Origin: an uncultured Bacteroides sp.
Lineage (GTDB): Bacteria; Bacteroidota; Bacteroidia; Bacteroidales; Bacteroidaceae
Direction of reading: 5' to 3'
NCBI RefSeq assembly: GCF_910586915.1
Contig: NZ_CAJULN010000019.1
Span: 1-53,593 of the forward strand
Length of the DNA stretch: 53,593 nucleotides
The notes beneath the pieces are model-generated. The model saw only the letters and a program-made list of their open reading frames with translations, was not told the origin of the DNA and made no database searches. Position numbers and translations under genes: made by a program. Of the stretch, positions 1 to 9,341 are shown piece after piece; position 1 is the stretch's first letter, and each line of letters opens with the position of its first letter.

Positions 1-390
1 CATATCGTACAAGTCGCCGCCAATCAGTCCTTTGCCGTCCAACGGTTCGCCCAACGGGTCAATAACACGCCCCAGCATCCCCTCTCCCACACGGATGGAA
101 GCAATGCGATTGGTACGCTTCACGATAAATCCTTCCTTGATTCTGTCCGTCGGTCCCAACAATACGGCACCTACATTATCTTCTTCAAGGTTCATCACAA
201 TGGCTTTGATACCATTATCAAACTCCAGCAATTCATTTGCTTCGGCATTCCGCAACCCGTAGATACGTACCACGCCGTCGCTCACCTGGAGCACCGTCCC
301 GATTTCGTCAAACTGCACATTGGCGTTGATACCTTCGAGCTGCTTGCGCAATATGTCGGACACTTCGCTTACTCTTATATTCTCAGACAT
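1..390 (-). CDS. atpA: ATP synthase F1 subunit alpha, N-terminal part (runs off left edge)
   Basis: The visible 130 codons start MSENIRVSEV and continue through the beta-barrel N-terminal domain of F1 alpha, including the stretch GDGVVRIYGL-like (here SDGVVRIYGL) and a region ending at the DPLGEPLDGKG motif that precedes the nucleotide-binding domain. The catalytic-hexamer part lies outside the window. The start codon overlaps the atpH stop by one base (TAATG), so translation is probably coupled. It is the last visible gene of the atpD-C-B-E-F-H-A operon; an atpG gene would be expected to follow outside the window. Alpha carries the non-catalytic nucleotide sites and forms the alpha3beta3 head on the cytoplasmic side of the membrane. 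Confidence 0.96.
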   Translation of the reverse strand, partial: MSENIRVSEVSDILRKQLEGINANVQFDEIGTVLQVSDGVVRIYGLRNAEANELLEFDNGIKAIVMNLEEDNVGAVLLGPTDRIKEGFIVKRTNRIASIRVGEGMLGRVIDPLGEPLDGKGLIGGDLYDM

Positions 391-950
391 TATACAATTC
401 TCCTATTCTTATCAATAAATTGTTGTTTCACCCGTTTCAACTGTGTGGCGACACTCGCGTCCAGCCGGAGGTCATTGATATCGAAGATAAATCCGCCTTC
501 GATAGACGGGTCTACCACCGTCTCCATTTCCATCCGCGTGTGCAGGATATGCGCAGCTGCCGAGCGAATCCGCTCTTCCGTCTCCTTATCCACAGGCACG
601 GCGGTAGTCAGTTTGCCGGTTCCGATATGTTTCAGTTTCCGGTAAAGATCCATATACATCAAGCTGACAAACTGTAAATATCCCTCACGTCTGTTTCTCA
701 GTACCAAAGTAATGAAGCGGACAAACTCCCTTGTCGGCTTACCGTCGCCGTCGGCAGCAGTGCATACCAACGCCAACTTCTCCTTTGTCGTGACAACAGG
801 ATTTTCAAGCGCTTCGCACAGACCGGGTTGAGCATAAAAACAGTAGGACAAGGTCAGAAATTCCTGATATACCCTGTCTTCCACACCTTTTTCCCGCGCA
901 TACTCAAGCATCGCTTTCGCATAACGCATCGAGAGTATTCCGACTTCCAT
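390..950 (-). CDS. atpH: ATP synthase F1 subunit delta
   Basis: This 186-residue protein begins MEVGILSMRYAKAMLEYARE, the usual start of delta/OSCP (RYAxALxxxA), and ends with the conserved C-terminal pattern in which a DPSIEGGFIFDI segment matches the family signature (D-x-x-(I/L)-x-GG-(F/I)). Delta sits on top of the F1 head and ties it to the peripheral stalk made by subunit b. It lies between atpF (5-base gap) and atpA (1-base overlap), the standard operon position. Length is normal for the family. No defect is visible. Confidence 0.95.
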   Translation of the reverse strand: MEVGILSMRYAKAMLEYAREKGVEDRVYQEFLTLSYCFYAQPGLCEALENPVVTTKEKLALVCTAADGDGKPTREFVRFITLVLRNRREGYLQFVSLMYMDLYRKLKHIGTGKLTTAVPVDKETEERIRSAAAHILHTRMEMETVVDPSIEGGFIFDINDLRLDASVATQLKRVKQQFIDKNRRIV

Positions 951-955
951 CTTCT

Positions 956-1459
956 TCAGTTCTTTTTTGAGGTTAATACTTCATCCAGCATCCGGTCAAT
1001 CATGCCCATCTGCGATTCGCGGTCCGCAAGATTCTTGCGAAGCACCTTCTCGGCAATGTCGACCGAAAGGAGAGCCACCTGGCGGCGGATGTCGCGGATA
1101 GCCTCATCCTTTTCAATCTGAATTTGTTGTTTCGCTGTATCCAGTTCTTTCCGTGCGGCTATCTCGGCCTGCTTGCGTGCCTCGTGAATAATCTTGTCAC
1201 GCTCTTGCACGGCTTCCTTCAGGATGCGTCCCTGCTCCCTGTTGGCGGCAGTCACCAGCGCGTCTCCCTCTTCTTTGAGTTTGGACAACTGGGCATTGGC
1301 TTCTCTCGCCACCTCCAACGACTGGTCGATATAGGTCTTACGGCCTTCCACCATCCTGATGATGACAGGAAAACCATACTTCGCCAATATCACGAACACC
1401 ACCCCGAATGAGAGCAACATCCAGAACAGCAGGCCACTGTCAGGTAATAGTAATGACAT
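956..1459 (-). CDS. atpF: ATP synthase Fo subunit b
   Basis: I choose the ATG at 1459 (protein MSLLLPDSGLLFWMLLSFGV), because an upstream in-frame start at 1492 would lie inside atpE and add 11 residues not typical of the family. The product of 167 residues has one N-terminal membrane helix (about residues 8-28) followed by a long charged helical region rich in Glu, Lys, Gln and Ala (about 35-150), the dimeric peripheral stalk. The sequence KYGFPVI after the membrane helix is typical of bacterial b. Its start lies 4 bases after the atpE stop, so the two are translationally linked. Confidence 0.94.
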   Translation of the reverse strand: MSLLLPDSGLLFWMLLSFGVVFVILAKYGFPVIIRMVEGRKTYIDQSLEVAREANAQLSKLKEEGDALVTAANREQGRILKEAVQERDKIIHEARKQAEIAARKELDTAKQQIQIEKDEAIRDIRRQVALLSVDIAEKVLRKNLADRESQMGMIDRMLDEVLTSKKN

Positions 1460-1463
1460 AGGC

Positions 1464-1721
1464 TCAGAGGAAGAATACCAACAGACAAACAACTACCGCC
1501 AGCAACGCTACCCCTTCAATCAGGGCGGCGGCGATAATCATATTCATACGAATGTTATTCGATGATTCCGGCTGGCGCGCAATGGCCTCCATAGCCGAAC
1601 CGCCAATCTTTCCAATACCCACACCGGCTCCGATTACTGCAAGACCAGCGCCGATGGCTGCACCCAATTTACTTACTCCTACTGCTGCCGCAGTGGCCTG
1701 TAACAATACTGATAGAATCAT
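1464..1721 (-). CDS. atpE: ATP synthase Fo subunit c
   Basis: The 85-residue hairpin has two membrane helices joined by the polar loop ARQPE (residues 48-52). The ion-binding carboxylate is Glu69 in ALIEGVAL. The glycine-rich first helix GAGLAVIGAGVGIGKIGG is typical. The residues that mark sodium-coupled c rings (a Gln in helix 1 and a Ser/Thr next to the Glu) are replaced by Ile and Gly, so proton coupling is the likelier reading; that is an inference from the Ilyobacter-type signature. Neighbours are atpB upstream (44-base gap) and atpF downstream. Confidence 0.96.
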   Translation of the reverse strand: MILSVLLQATAAAVGVSKLGAAIGAGLAVIGAGVGIGKIGGSAMEAIARQPESSNNIRMNMIIAAALIEGVALLAVVVCLLVFFL

Positions 1722-1765
1722 AATTTTTAGTTTTAAAATGGTTTATATTCTTTGTTTTCTCTTTT

Positions 1766-2866
1766 TTACTTCTCTTCCGCCTTTACCTCCGCACCCTCCT
1801 GTGCCAACCCGATAAACACTGCCGAAAGCATGGTGAATACATACGCCTGTATGAAAGTAACCAACAACTCAAGCGCATTCATAAAGACATTGAATAAGAC
1901 GGAAGCCACCGTGAGCGTGCCATTAAGCGCAGGTCCCATACTTGCCGAGATAAATATCAGGCAGGTGAGCACGAGCATCGCCATATGTCCCGCCAGCATA
2001 TTGGCAAAAAGACGAATCATCAGAGCAAACGGCTTCGTAAAGATTCCGAAGAATTCAATAAACGGCATCATCGGCACAGGCACTTTGAGCCACCACGGCA
2101 CATCGGGCCAGAAAATGTATTTCCAATAGTGCTTTGTCCCGAAGAGGTTGACCACCAAGAAGGTACATACGGCAAGCACCATTGTAACGGCAATATTCCC
2201 CGTCACGTTCGCACCACCGGGGAAAAACGGAATCACCCCCATCACGTTATTGATAAAGATAAAGAAGAACGCCGTCAGAAGATACGGGGCAAACCTACGG
2301 TAGTTCGGTCCGACACAGCTCTTGATAATGTCATCGTTCACCATCATGATGAACATTTCCATGAATCCCACAAATCCACCTGGTGCCTTCGCTCCCTGCG
2401 GACGTTTCCTGTACCAATGCGCCACACTCAGCACAATCGCCAGCAGCAAGAGACTGTTGAACAGCAAGGCGAGCGTCACTTTCGTAATCGAAATATCCCA
2501 GGGACGAACCTGCTCGCCTGCCACATCATATTCCACCAATTTGCCTGCGTACTTGCTTCCTTCGGGAGCGATGGAAAAACCCTCGTACGTGCCGCCATTC
2601 TCTTCGAGACGGGAGGAAAGGAACGTATGCCAACCTGAACTGGTACTATAAACAATGATAGGCAACGGTATAGTAATCTGCGTCTTGCCCCATGTTGTAA
2701 TGTGCCATTCGTACGAATCACCAATATGTCCGAATACGATTTCCTTCACATCTACCGTCGGTGGAAGCATTTCCTCCGCCCGTTCTTGTGCAAGCACTGG
2801 TACGCCGACTGCCGTCATCAGGCAGAACAATACCAACGAAGCTATTATGTCATGCAACTGTTTCAT
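1766..2866 (-). CDS. atpB: ATP synthase Fo subunit a with N-terminal signal peptide extension
   Basis: I place the start at the ATG at 2866, preceded by GGAAGAAAC; the longer reading frame to 2914 would run into atpC. The 366-residue protein begins with a cleavable-looking signal peptide (MKQLHDIIASLVLFCLMTAV then GVPVLAQ) and a periplasmic region of about 110 residues before the usual five or six membrane helices. The essential arginine of the half-channels is Arg285 in ALMIRLFANMLAGH. An extended, signal-peptide-bearing a subunit is characteristic of Bacteroidetes. The gene starts 19 bases after the atpC stop, so there is no room for an atpI gene between them. Confidence 0.95.
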   Translation of the reverse strand: MKQLHDIIASLVLFCLMTAVGVPVLAQERAEEMLPPTVDVKEIVFGHIGDSYEWHITTWGKTQITIPLPIIVYSTSSGWHTFLSSRLEENGGTYEGFSIAPEGSKYAGKLVEYDVAGEQVRPWDISITKVTLALLFNSLLLLAIVLSVAHWYRKRPQGAKAPGGFVGFMEMFIMMVNDDIIKSCVGPNYRRFAPYLLTAFFFIFINNVMGVIPFFPGGANVTGNIAVTMVLAVCTFLVVNLFGTKHYWKYIFWPDVPWWLKVPVPMMPFIEFFGIFTKPFALMIRLFANMLAGHMAMLVLTCLIFISASMGPALNGTLTVASVLFNVFMNALELLVTFIQAYVFTMLSAVFIGLAQEGAEVKAEEK

Positions 2867-2885
2867 GTTTCTTCCATACTTTCCA

Positions 2886-3131
2886 TCAAGCGATACAAAC
2901 GGAAACCGTTCCATCGCTCAGTTCGACAAAACCACCCTGAATATCCATCGTATGCTCTTCTCCTTCCGTCGTGGTGTAACCCAACATTCCCGCTTTCAAT
3001 GACGAGACAATGGGCGCATGCCCCGGAAGAATGGAAAATGAACCAATCGTACCTGGCAATGTAACAATCCTCACATCTCCGTCGAAGATACTCTTCTCTG
3101 GCGATACTATACTCAAATGCAGTTCCTTCAT
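2886..3131 (-). CDS. atpC: ATP synthase F1 subunit epsilon, short form
   Basis: The protein is only 81 residues and contains just the N-terminal beta-sandwich of epsilon (LHLSIVSPEKSIFDGDV, then LPGTIGSFSILPGHAPIVSSL, then the GGFVELSDGTVSV end). The C-terminal helical hairpin that acts as an inhibitor arm in E. coli-type enzymes (about 135-140 residues in total) is absent. A GTG immediately before the ATG could also serve as start (3134). It follows atpD by 12 bases. The reading frame is intact, so this is a natural short form and not a truncation. Confidence 0.94.
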   Translation of the reverse strand: MKELHLSIVSPEKSIFDGDVRIVTLPGTIGSFSILPGHAPIVSSLKAGMLGYTTTEGEEHTMDIQGGFVELSDGTVSVCIA

Positions 3132-3143
3132 CACTCTCTATTT

Positions 3144-4661
3144 TTATTTCTTTGCCTGTTCCAGCAATTTCTTACCTTTCTCTATCGCTTCTTCGATGGT
3201 GCCGACATTTAGGAAGGCCTGTTCGGACAGATAGTCCACTTCACCATCCAAAATCATCTTGAATCCCTTCACCGTATCTTCAATCGTCACCATCACACCT
3301 GGCACACCTGTAAACTGTTCGGCTACGGCAAAGGGTTGTGAAAGGAAACGCTGCACACGGCGGGCGCGGTTCACTACCGTCTTATCCTCCTCCGATAGTT
3401 CTTCCATACCGAGGATGGAGATGATATCCTGCAACTCCTTGTTACGTTGCAAAATCTGTTTCACTCGTTGCGCTACGTCGTAATGTTCCTGCCCTACAAT
3501 ATGTGGGTCAAGGATACGAGAAGTCGAAGCCAACGGGTCTACAGCCGGATAGATGCCGAGTTCCGTAATCTTACGGTCGAGCACGGTAGTGGCGTCCAAA
3601 TGGCTGAAAGTCGTTGCGGGAGCCGGGTCTGTCAGGTCGTCGGCAGGCACATATACCGCCTGTACGGAAGTGATGGAACCTTTGCGGGTAGAGGTGATGC
3701 GTTCCTGCATCGCACCCATTTCCGTTGCCAACGTCGGTTGGTAGCCAACGGCTGAAGGCATACGTCCCAACAGGGCGGACACTTCCGAACCAGCTTGCGT
3801 GAAACGGAAAATATTATCAATAAAGAACAGGATATCGCGCTTTTCACCTTCGCTTCCGGCGTCACGGAAAGATTCGGCTACCGTCAGTCCCGACAACGCC
3901 ACGGAAGCACGTGCTCCCGGAGGTTCGTTCATCTGACCGAATATTAGCGATACCTGCGATTTCTCCAGTTCGCCGTAATCTACTTTTGAAAGATCCCAGT
4001 GCCCTTTCTCCATGCTCTCCTTGAATGCTTCACCGTAGCGGATAACGCCCGATTCAATCATTTCACGCAACAGGTCGTTGCCCTCACGCGTACGCTCGCC
4101 TACTCCAGCAAACACTGAGAATCCGTTGTGCTTCTTGGCGATATTGTTGATAAGTTCCTGAATCAGTACCGTCTTTCCTACGCCTGCACCACCGAACAGA
4201 CCGATTTTACCGCCTTTGGCATACGGTTCGAGCAGGTCGATAACCTTGATACCTGTAAAAAGAACCTCCTGCACGGTGGTCAAGTCTTCAAACTTAGGAG
4301 GGTCGCGATGAATGGAATATGCACCGTGGCGGTCAAGTTCCTTCATTCCGTCAATCGAATCACCGACCACGTTCATCAGCCTGCCTTTAATCTGCTCGCC
4401 GACGGGCATGGTGATGGGGCTGCCTGTAGGATACACTTCCAGGCCTCTTTGAAGTCCGTCGGTACTGTCCATAGCTACGGTACGTACCGTATTTTCACCG
4501 ATGTGTTGCTGTACTTCCACTATTAGTATCTTACCATTCGGCCTTTTTATTTCCAGCGCATCGTGGATGGCCGGCAGTTTCAGTTCTGCATCCGTACCTT
4601 CAAAATATACGTCGACCACAGGGCCGATAACCTGAGATATATGTCCGATAATCTGTGACAT
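3144..4661 (-). CDS. atpD: ATP synthase F1 subunit beta
   Basis: The product is 505 residues from the ATG at 4661 (MSQIIGHISQVIGPVVDVYF); a TTG two codons upstream is less likely. The P-loop GGAGVGKT is at about residues 157-164, the catalytic GERTREGND region follows, and the Walker B/DELSEED-type region is present (DILFFIDNIFRFTQAGSEVS; later ELSEEDK). This is the catalytic subunit of the F1 head and the first gene of the operon. A stretch of this gene (about 4174-4500) has a degenerate second copy at 11875-12098. Confidence 0.97.
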   Translation of the reverse strand: MSQIIGHISQVIGPVVDVYFEGTDAELKLPAIHDALEIKRPNGKILIVEVQQHIGENTVRTVAMDSTDGLQRGLEVYPTGSPITMPVGEQIKGRLMNVVGDSIDGMKELDRHGAYSIHRDPPKFEDLTTVQEVLFTGIKVIDLLEPYAKGGKIGLFGGAGVGKTVLIQELINNIAKKHNGFSVFAGVGERTREGNDLLREMIESGVIRYGEAFKESMEKGHWDLSKVDYGELEKSQVSLIFGQMNEPPGARASVALSGLTVAESFRDAGSEGEKRDILFFIDNIFRFTQAGSEVSALLGRMPSAVGYQPTLATEMGAMQERITSTRKGSITSVQAVYVPADDLTDPAPATTFSHLDATTVLDRKITELGIYPAVDPLASTSRILDPHIVGQEHYDVAQRVKQILQRNKELQDIISILGMEELSEEDKTVVNRARRVQRFLSQPFAVAEQFTGVPGVMVTIEDTVKGFKMILDGEVDYLSEQAFLNVGTIEEAIEKGKKLLEQAKK

Positions 4662-4864
4662 AAGCAATCTTTTATTTATATTGTTCTTTCTCTGTTCCTA
4701 TTGAAATCTTACATTGTAATAAATAAACAGACAAGCGCAGTTTTTGTTCAGCTATTTTTATCAAGAAAGTGACTTCCAAAAACAAAAGAAGTATGTTCTT
4801 CTCACCATGCTTCTTTTTCTATGTTGTCGAACGAGCTTACTTGGAAGCCTCGATGTTTACAACT

Positions 4865-5861
4865 TTATAATCCCAAGTCTATAAAATTGTAATACATCAA
4901 CACACCCGCTCCCATCATGTAAATTCTTGATTCATCATCCGAAATTGCTATTTTTCCCACTGTTTCATTCCGCATTTTTATATTTTTCACCAACTCGCCG
5001 TCATGAGTAAAAACAAGAATATTTTGTGGAATCACCTTTTTACTATTTTCTAAACTCTTACCACTAAAGGCCGTAAACACATATTTGTCATTAACCGCAA
5101 TATCATAGAAACCATCTTGATTTTTCTTTTCCCATTTCTGTCTTTGAAAATCATACAAAGGTTCCGTTAGCATACGTTCCCACTCCTTTACAACTTCTCC
5201 ATTTGCATTTATATTGAAACAAACAAGATACCCTGTCAATTGAGAAGCGAAAAAAAAGTTTGTTTTTATAGGATGCAAACCATCCATACATTTGCAGATT
5301 ATTCTTTTCGGGAAGACCTTCAACCGGAACTGTACCAAAAGTTTTGATTGGTTGCAGTTCTTTGTCCAACATTACAAACATATCTTTACAGCCAAATCCA
5401 ATAAAACCTATCATTTCACCACTATCCATCATATGCAGATTCAACAAATTAATCGAATCTGATTGATACTTATACTCATGTAAACGATGCAACTGAACCA
5501 AGTCTTCCATTTGCAATTGATACTCAACACACTTCCGCAAATTACTATCATAGAGTTTCATTTTCCCATCTTTACATCCGGCTATTACAGCACTTGTAAA
5601 GTCGTCCGGCCCACTGCCCATACGTCCCCAAGTCTGTGTTTTTTGAGTTGTTTTATTGAAAAACAAAAGATTTTGTTCCATTCCTGGTGTGGCAAACACT
5701 ATGTGTGATTTCAAATCCCTTATTTGTAGTGGAGAAAGCATTACCAAACTATCATTAAACAATACAGGGTCAATCTCCACTTCTGCCAAAAGTTTGCATG
5801 AGCTATTTCAACATGAGGTCAAAACAGATAGTAAAACAGCAATATAGATAAATCGTTTCAT
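4865..5861 (-). pseudogene. 6-bladed beta-propeller lipoprotein, broken by a stop codon and a frameshift
   Basis: From the ATG at 5861 the frame reads a 17-residue lipoprotein signal (MKRFIYIAVLLSVLTSC) and then meets TGA at 5810-5808, directly after the lipobox cysteine; the frame continues open behind it (NSSCKLLAEVEIDP). A second lesion is a run of eight T on the coding strand (5257-5250): removing one base restores continuity from KNKLFF into ASQLTGYLVCFN. The assembled product resembles the intact propeller lipoproteins at 8125-9273 and 51272-52462 (short periodic segments such as KTFGTVPVEGLP). It is the last gene of the first NVEALA-type cluster. Function of this family is unknown. Confidence 0.85.
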
Positions 5862-5937
5862 AGTATCTTTATTTTTAAGGTTCGCAGTAAAGATAAAAAA
5901 GATTGGATCCTCTTCTTTTCTGTCTCCTCTTCTGCTC

Positions 5938-7479
5938 TTATCTTATCAGGTTCATGGTTATCACGCTGTCGTTTTCCAGATAGAATACACGCTGGTTGAC
6001 AATGCGGTCGGGCACGGTGAACCATAACAGCGCATTCTCAGGAATATCCGTATAGCTCTGGGTAGAATCAGCAGTGCTGTTGTATTCCAGCGGGGAGAAC
6101 GAAGCCGACTCCACATCCCAGTAGTGAAGCGTGTGCGGACGTTTGAGCAGTCTTTTCCGTTTCGGAAACATAAACGCCCGTGTCCGGTCCATACGAGGAA
6201 TGAACTTACGTATATGCCCGTGCGCATCCACATGGAACGGGGCAGTAAGGAAGCGGAGCTGCCCGACCGAGGGAGAATCCGCCACGATGAAGATGTTGTC
6301 GCCTCCCACCTGGCGGAACAGGCAGACCGTATCGGTGCGGCACCCCATGGCAACGGGCTCCCACCGATAATAATTGTAGACGCACAGATAGACCTGACCC
6401 GATGTATACGCAAACTCCCGGATGCGGTCGGTAGCCACGCGAACATCGACGGGACGTTCGAGGTACTCCGGGCTGACGTCCTCCAGCAAGGGACTTTTCA
6501 ACCAGATGGCATAACCGTCGTCCGCACTTTCCTCTCCGCTAGGTACAGAACAGAGACCGAAATGGGAGCGGTATACCTTGCCGGGTCTTAAATATCCTCG
6601 ACCGTTCAATACTGGCAGATACTCACCCGGCAACTGCTCTCTAGGAGCAAAGCAGTGGAAACGTCCGTCCTGCCACACAGCTCCCCAGTTGTGCCCCCAA
6701 TCTATGCGCGTCCAAAGGGTCTTATCCATAGCCACAGGGATGCCCACAGCACGCATGACGAACAGACCCAAGTCGCACAATCCTTCGCACCGGGCACCTC
6801 CCCAGGCATACGTCTCCTCTATGGTAGGATAAAAAGGAAGAGAGTTCTTTTTATACTTCATCAAGGTTCCCAACCTCGCGTTCAGCAACGAGCACGCTTC
6901 CAGCGGAGTGGAGACTCCGGCAGAGTCGAGCAAGGGGGTGAACTTGTCCATCATCTCCTTCCTGAGACCCGAAGGGTATTCATGGCTGATGCGGTACGGC
7001 AATATGTACTGGCAGAAAACAGAGAAAGGCACCTGCTTCGCCCAAGGCTTCCGCCACGCCTCGAAGGCAAGGTCGATGTTTCGTACCAAAAAGGCGCCGT
7101 CTAGTGTCCGGATGTCCCTGTAACGATGACGTTCCGCCATACACCCCGCCCTTGCCAGCGAATCAAGGTGTGCCTTACCCGCCTCCTCCGTGGGGAAATC
7201 CGTCAGCCGTGGACGGTATCTCTCCCCACTGGGTAGCGCATAAAACTCCTCCTCATAGAAGTGGTAGGACATATTCTCTATCAGGAAACGGGCGGCAGCG
7301 AGTTTCAGGCTGTCATCCTTATAGTGCTGCAACACATATTCCAATTCCTGCCGATTGTCACCGGCAAGTGTCAAGGCGCGCTCCAACGCGACATCCCGAC
7401 GACAAGACATGAAAAGCAAAAGCATCAAGCATCCGCATAACGGGAAACACCGGAATGTTTTACTTGGAGACATTTGCAT
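5938..7479 (-). CDS. transglutaminase-like lipoprotein of the NVEALA cluster
   Basis: A 513-residue protein with a lipoprotein signal ending MSC (Cys26). An AGDNRQELE segment (about 39-47) is followed by a region rich in aromatic and charged residues, then a transglutaminase-like core: Cys231 in GARCEGLCDL and His263 in WGHNWGAVW fit the catalytic Cys and His of that fold. The C-terminal half is a mainly beta region without a match I recognise. It starts 16 bases after the DUF1573 remnant. The AGDNRxELE segment recurs in the chimeric gene at 52973-53344. Whether it is a peptidase, crosslinker or an inactive fold is not shown by the sequence. Confidence 0.75.
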   Translation of the reverse strand: MQMSPSKTFRCFPLCGCLMLLLFMSCRRDVALERALTLAGDNRQELEYVLQHYKDDSLKLAAARFLIENMSYHFYEEEFYALPSGERYRPRLTDFPTEEAGKAHLDSLARAGCMAERHRYRDIRTLDGAFLVRNIDLAFEAWRKPWAKQVPFSVFCQYILPYRISHEYPSGLRKEMMDKFTPLLDSAGVSTPLEACSLLNARLGTLMKYKKNSLPFYPTIEETYAWGGARCEGLCDLGLFVMRAVGIPVAMDKTLWTRIDWGHNWGAVWQDGRFHCFAPREQLPGEYLPVLNGRGYLRPGKVYRSHFGLCSVPSGEESADDGYAIWLKSPLLEDVSPEYLERPVDVRVATDRIREFAYTSGQVYLCVYNYYRWEPVAMGCRTDTVCLFRQVGGDNIFIVADSPSVGQLRFLTAPFHVDAHGHIRKFIPRMDRTRAFMFPKRKRLLKRPHTLHYWDVESASFSPLEYNSTADSTQSYTDIPENALLWFTVPDRIVNQRVFYLENDSVITMNLIR

Positions 7480-7495
7480 GATTACTCTTTATTTA

Positions 7496-8119
7496 TTATC
7501 TGGCATCCCCAACAATCTTCAATGTCAACGGAGAATTGTCCGTATTGCAATATACAGTGATTGTCTTATCGAAGTGTTCGGGGCGTTCGGCCTTATAAAC
7601 CACCTCCAGGGTGGTTTCACCGCCCGGCTGCAAAGGCTCTTTGGAATAGGATACGGTAGTGCAACCGCAAGAGGTGGTGACGTCCTGTATCACCAAAGGC
7701 TTATCGCCCATATTCTTTAAGGTGAAAACTGCCTTTTGCTCCTCCTGCCAGTTGACACTGCCCATCGAAACAGAGTTTCGGTCTATACTCACTTTGGTCA
7801 TTATATGCTTGCTTTTATCTTCTCGTCCTATCTGTTTACCTTGAATAATATTCAGGTAGAGTTCTTTCACTTTGGGATTATGGATGGGATTGCCGATGGC
7901 TACTACTTTATTATCCTTATCCAATAGAAAAGTTTGGAATTCTTGTTGTGAAGGAAAACGATTAAGAACATTCAGGCTATCCTGCAAATCAATGCAAGCT
8001 CCAAAAGATTGTTTATGCCGATATAAGTATGTTCTTATCTCAGTCGTTTGTTTTTTTGGCATGAGAAACAACATAAACACAATACTGATAGCAATATACT
8101 CCTACTAAAAACAACCATT
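7496..8119 (-). pseudogene. thioredoxin-like/DUF1573 lipoprotein, internally deleted and out of frame
   Basis: From the ATG at 8119 the frame gives a lipoprotein signal (VVFSRSILLSVLCLCCFSC) and stops about 27 codons on. The main open frame (first ATG 8080) is shifted and starts in the middle of a thioredoxin-like domain (RTYLYRHKQSFGACIDLQD, then FQTFLLDKDNKVVAIGNP), followed by a complete DUF1573 immunoglobulin-like domain with the TSCGCT motif. The N-terminal thioredoxin half, with the Cys pair seen in the relative at 50388-51275, is missing. I infer a deletion with frameshift near 8036-8060. It begins 5 bases after the propeller gene stop, so it was part of the same operon. Confidence 0.78.
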
Positions 8120-8124
8120 TCTTC

Positions 8125-9273
8125 TTATTCCATTCCAATCTGTAATAATACTAAATTTTGATCATCACCACTATAGTTTATACGTTCCCTTATTTCTGAC
8201 TGTTTATCCATATCCAAATGCTCGGTCGCATATTCCATTATCATCTGAGGATATAGAGGTATTACAACACTATTTTCTTGAACAAAGAAAGGAGTCCCAT
8301 CCAAACCTATTTCATATCCAAACAAGTATGTGTCATCAATAACAACATTACTTGCCCTTTCACGATTGCCATCTGCTATCCACCAATAAGTGTGCTTATT
8401 ATAGAAAAAGGATAACCAACATTGTGACTCATGCTTCAAAAAGAAATTGATTCCATAAGCATAATTTTCTTTAAACAGGTTTTGATAGAAGTCCATTATA
8501 TCTCGATACTTATGTTGAAAGAAATCAATCGGGATATTCTTGTTATCCAAACATACTCTAAAAGCAGGTACAGCAACTCCAGAGTTTGGCATCGTATAAA
8601 TTGTATCGTTAAATATTTGATAAAAAAACGTTTCTTCACCTTGTGAAAAATTATTTTGCGATTTCACATGCAAATAATTTGCTTTCAGTTCGTCAATGAC
8701 AAGACTTCGTCCTTCTATTGTTCCCGTATTCAAATCCACTAACAATAATTGATGTGAATTATCCTTGTCCTTTTCATTACCGATATACAACAACATTTTC
8801 CCTTCGCTCAACAGACTTATTTTAGCTCCCCAAGCGTTCAGTTCTACCTTTTTCAACAAAGTTCCATCCCAAGAATAATTAAACAACGATTGGTTGTTTC
8901 TACTCAAAATCCAAATGTTTTCCATCTCATCTATTTGGATGTCGGTTATTGATAAATAATCGTCCGGAGCATCTCCCCGATGCCGCAAAGATGCCAACAC
9001 ATTCCCCTCCATATCAAACTTGTACACAGCAGAGTTATCCGCCACATATACATATCCCTTCTTAATCAATACTTGGATCGGCTCATCTATGATAATTGAA
9101 TCATTCGTTTCCAATGGTATATATCTTATCGATGAAGATATGGACGATATATCCAAAGAGGGCTGCATTGAAGCAAAATCAATATTCAAAGATGAAACGT
9201 CTGTTTCTTTTGTACTTTGCACATTACATGAAACCAAGAAAAAAAGACATATAAATAATAAAAAACGATTCAT
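8125..9273 (-). CDS. 6-bladed beta-propeller lipoprotein (intact)
   Basis: An intact 382-residue protein with a lipoprotein signal (lipobox LVSC, Cys16). After a linker comes a run of repeated four-strand units typical of the Bacteroides 6-bladed beta-propeller family: YIPLETNDS near the start, then GYVYVADNSAVYKFDMEGNV, GDAPDDYLSITDIQID, ENIWILSRNNQSLFNY. The pattern of a strand pair followed by G(D/E)xPxxY is shared with the protein at 51272-52462. It lies 68 bases downstream of the NVEALA peptide gene at 9342-9578 and is very probably cotranscribed with it. The molecular role of these propellers is not known. Confidence 0.82.
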   Translation of the reverse strand: MNRFLLFICLFFLVSCNVQSTKETDVSSLNIDFASMQPSLDISSISSSIRYIPLETNDSIIIDEPIQVLIKKGYVYVADNSAVYKFDMEGNVLASLRHRGDAPDDYLSITDIQIDEMENIWILSRNNQSLFNYSWDGTLLKKVELNAWGAKISLLSEGKMLLYIGNEKDKDNSHQLLLVDLNTGTIEGRSLVIDELKANYLHVKSQNNFSQGEETFFYQIFNDTIYTMPNSGVAVPAFRVCLDNKNIPIDFFQHKYRDIMDFYQNLFKENYAYGINFFLKHESQCWLSFFYNKHTYWWIADGNRERASNVVIDDTYLFGYEIGLDGTPFFVQENSVVIPLYPQMIMEYATEHLDMDKQSEIRERINYSGDDQNLVLLQIGME

Positions 9274-9341
9274 AAAATTTCAATTATAATATAGATTAAA
9301 GAGGATTGCTAATATTTTTACAACCCTCTCATGTTTAAAAT

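Noticed and set aside
8036..8119. A separate 27-residue peptide gene starting at ATG 8119
   Set aside because: It is the lipoprotein signal of the deleted thioredoxin-DUF1573 gene, left out of frame.
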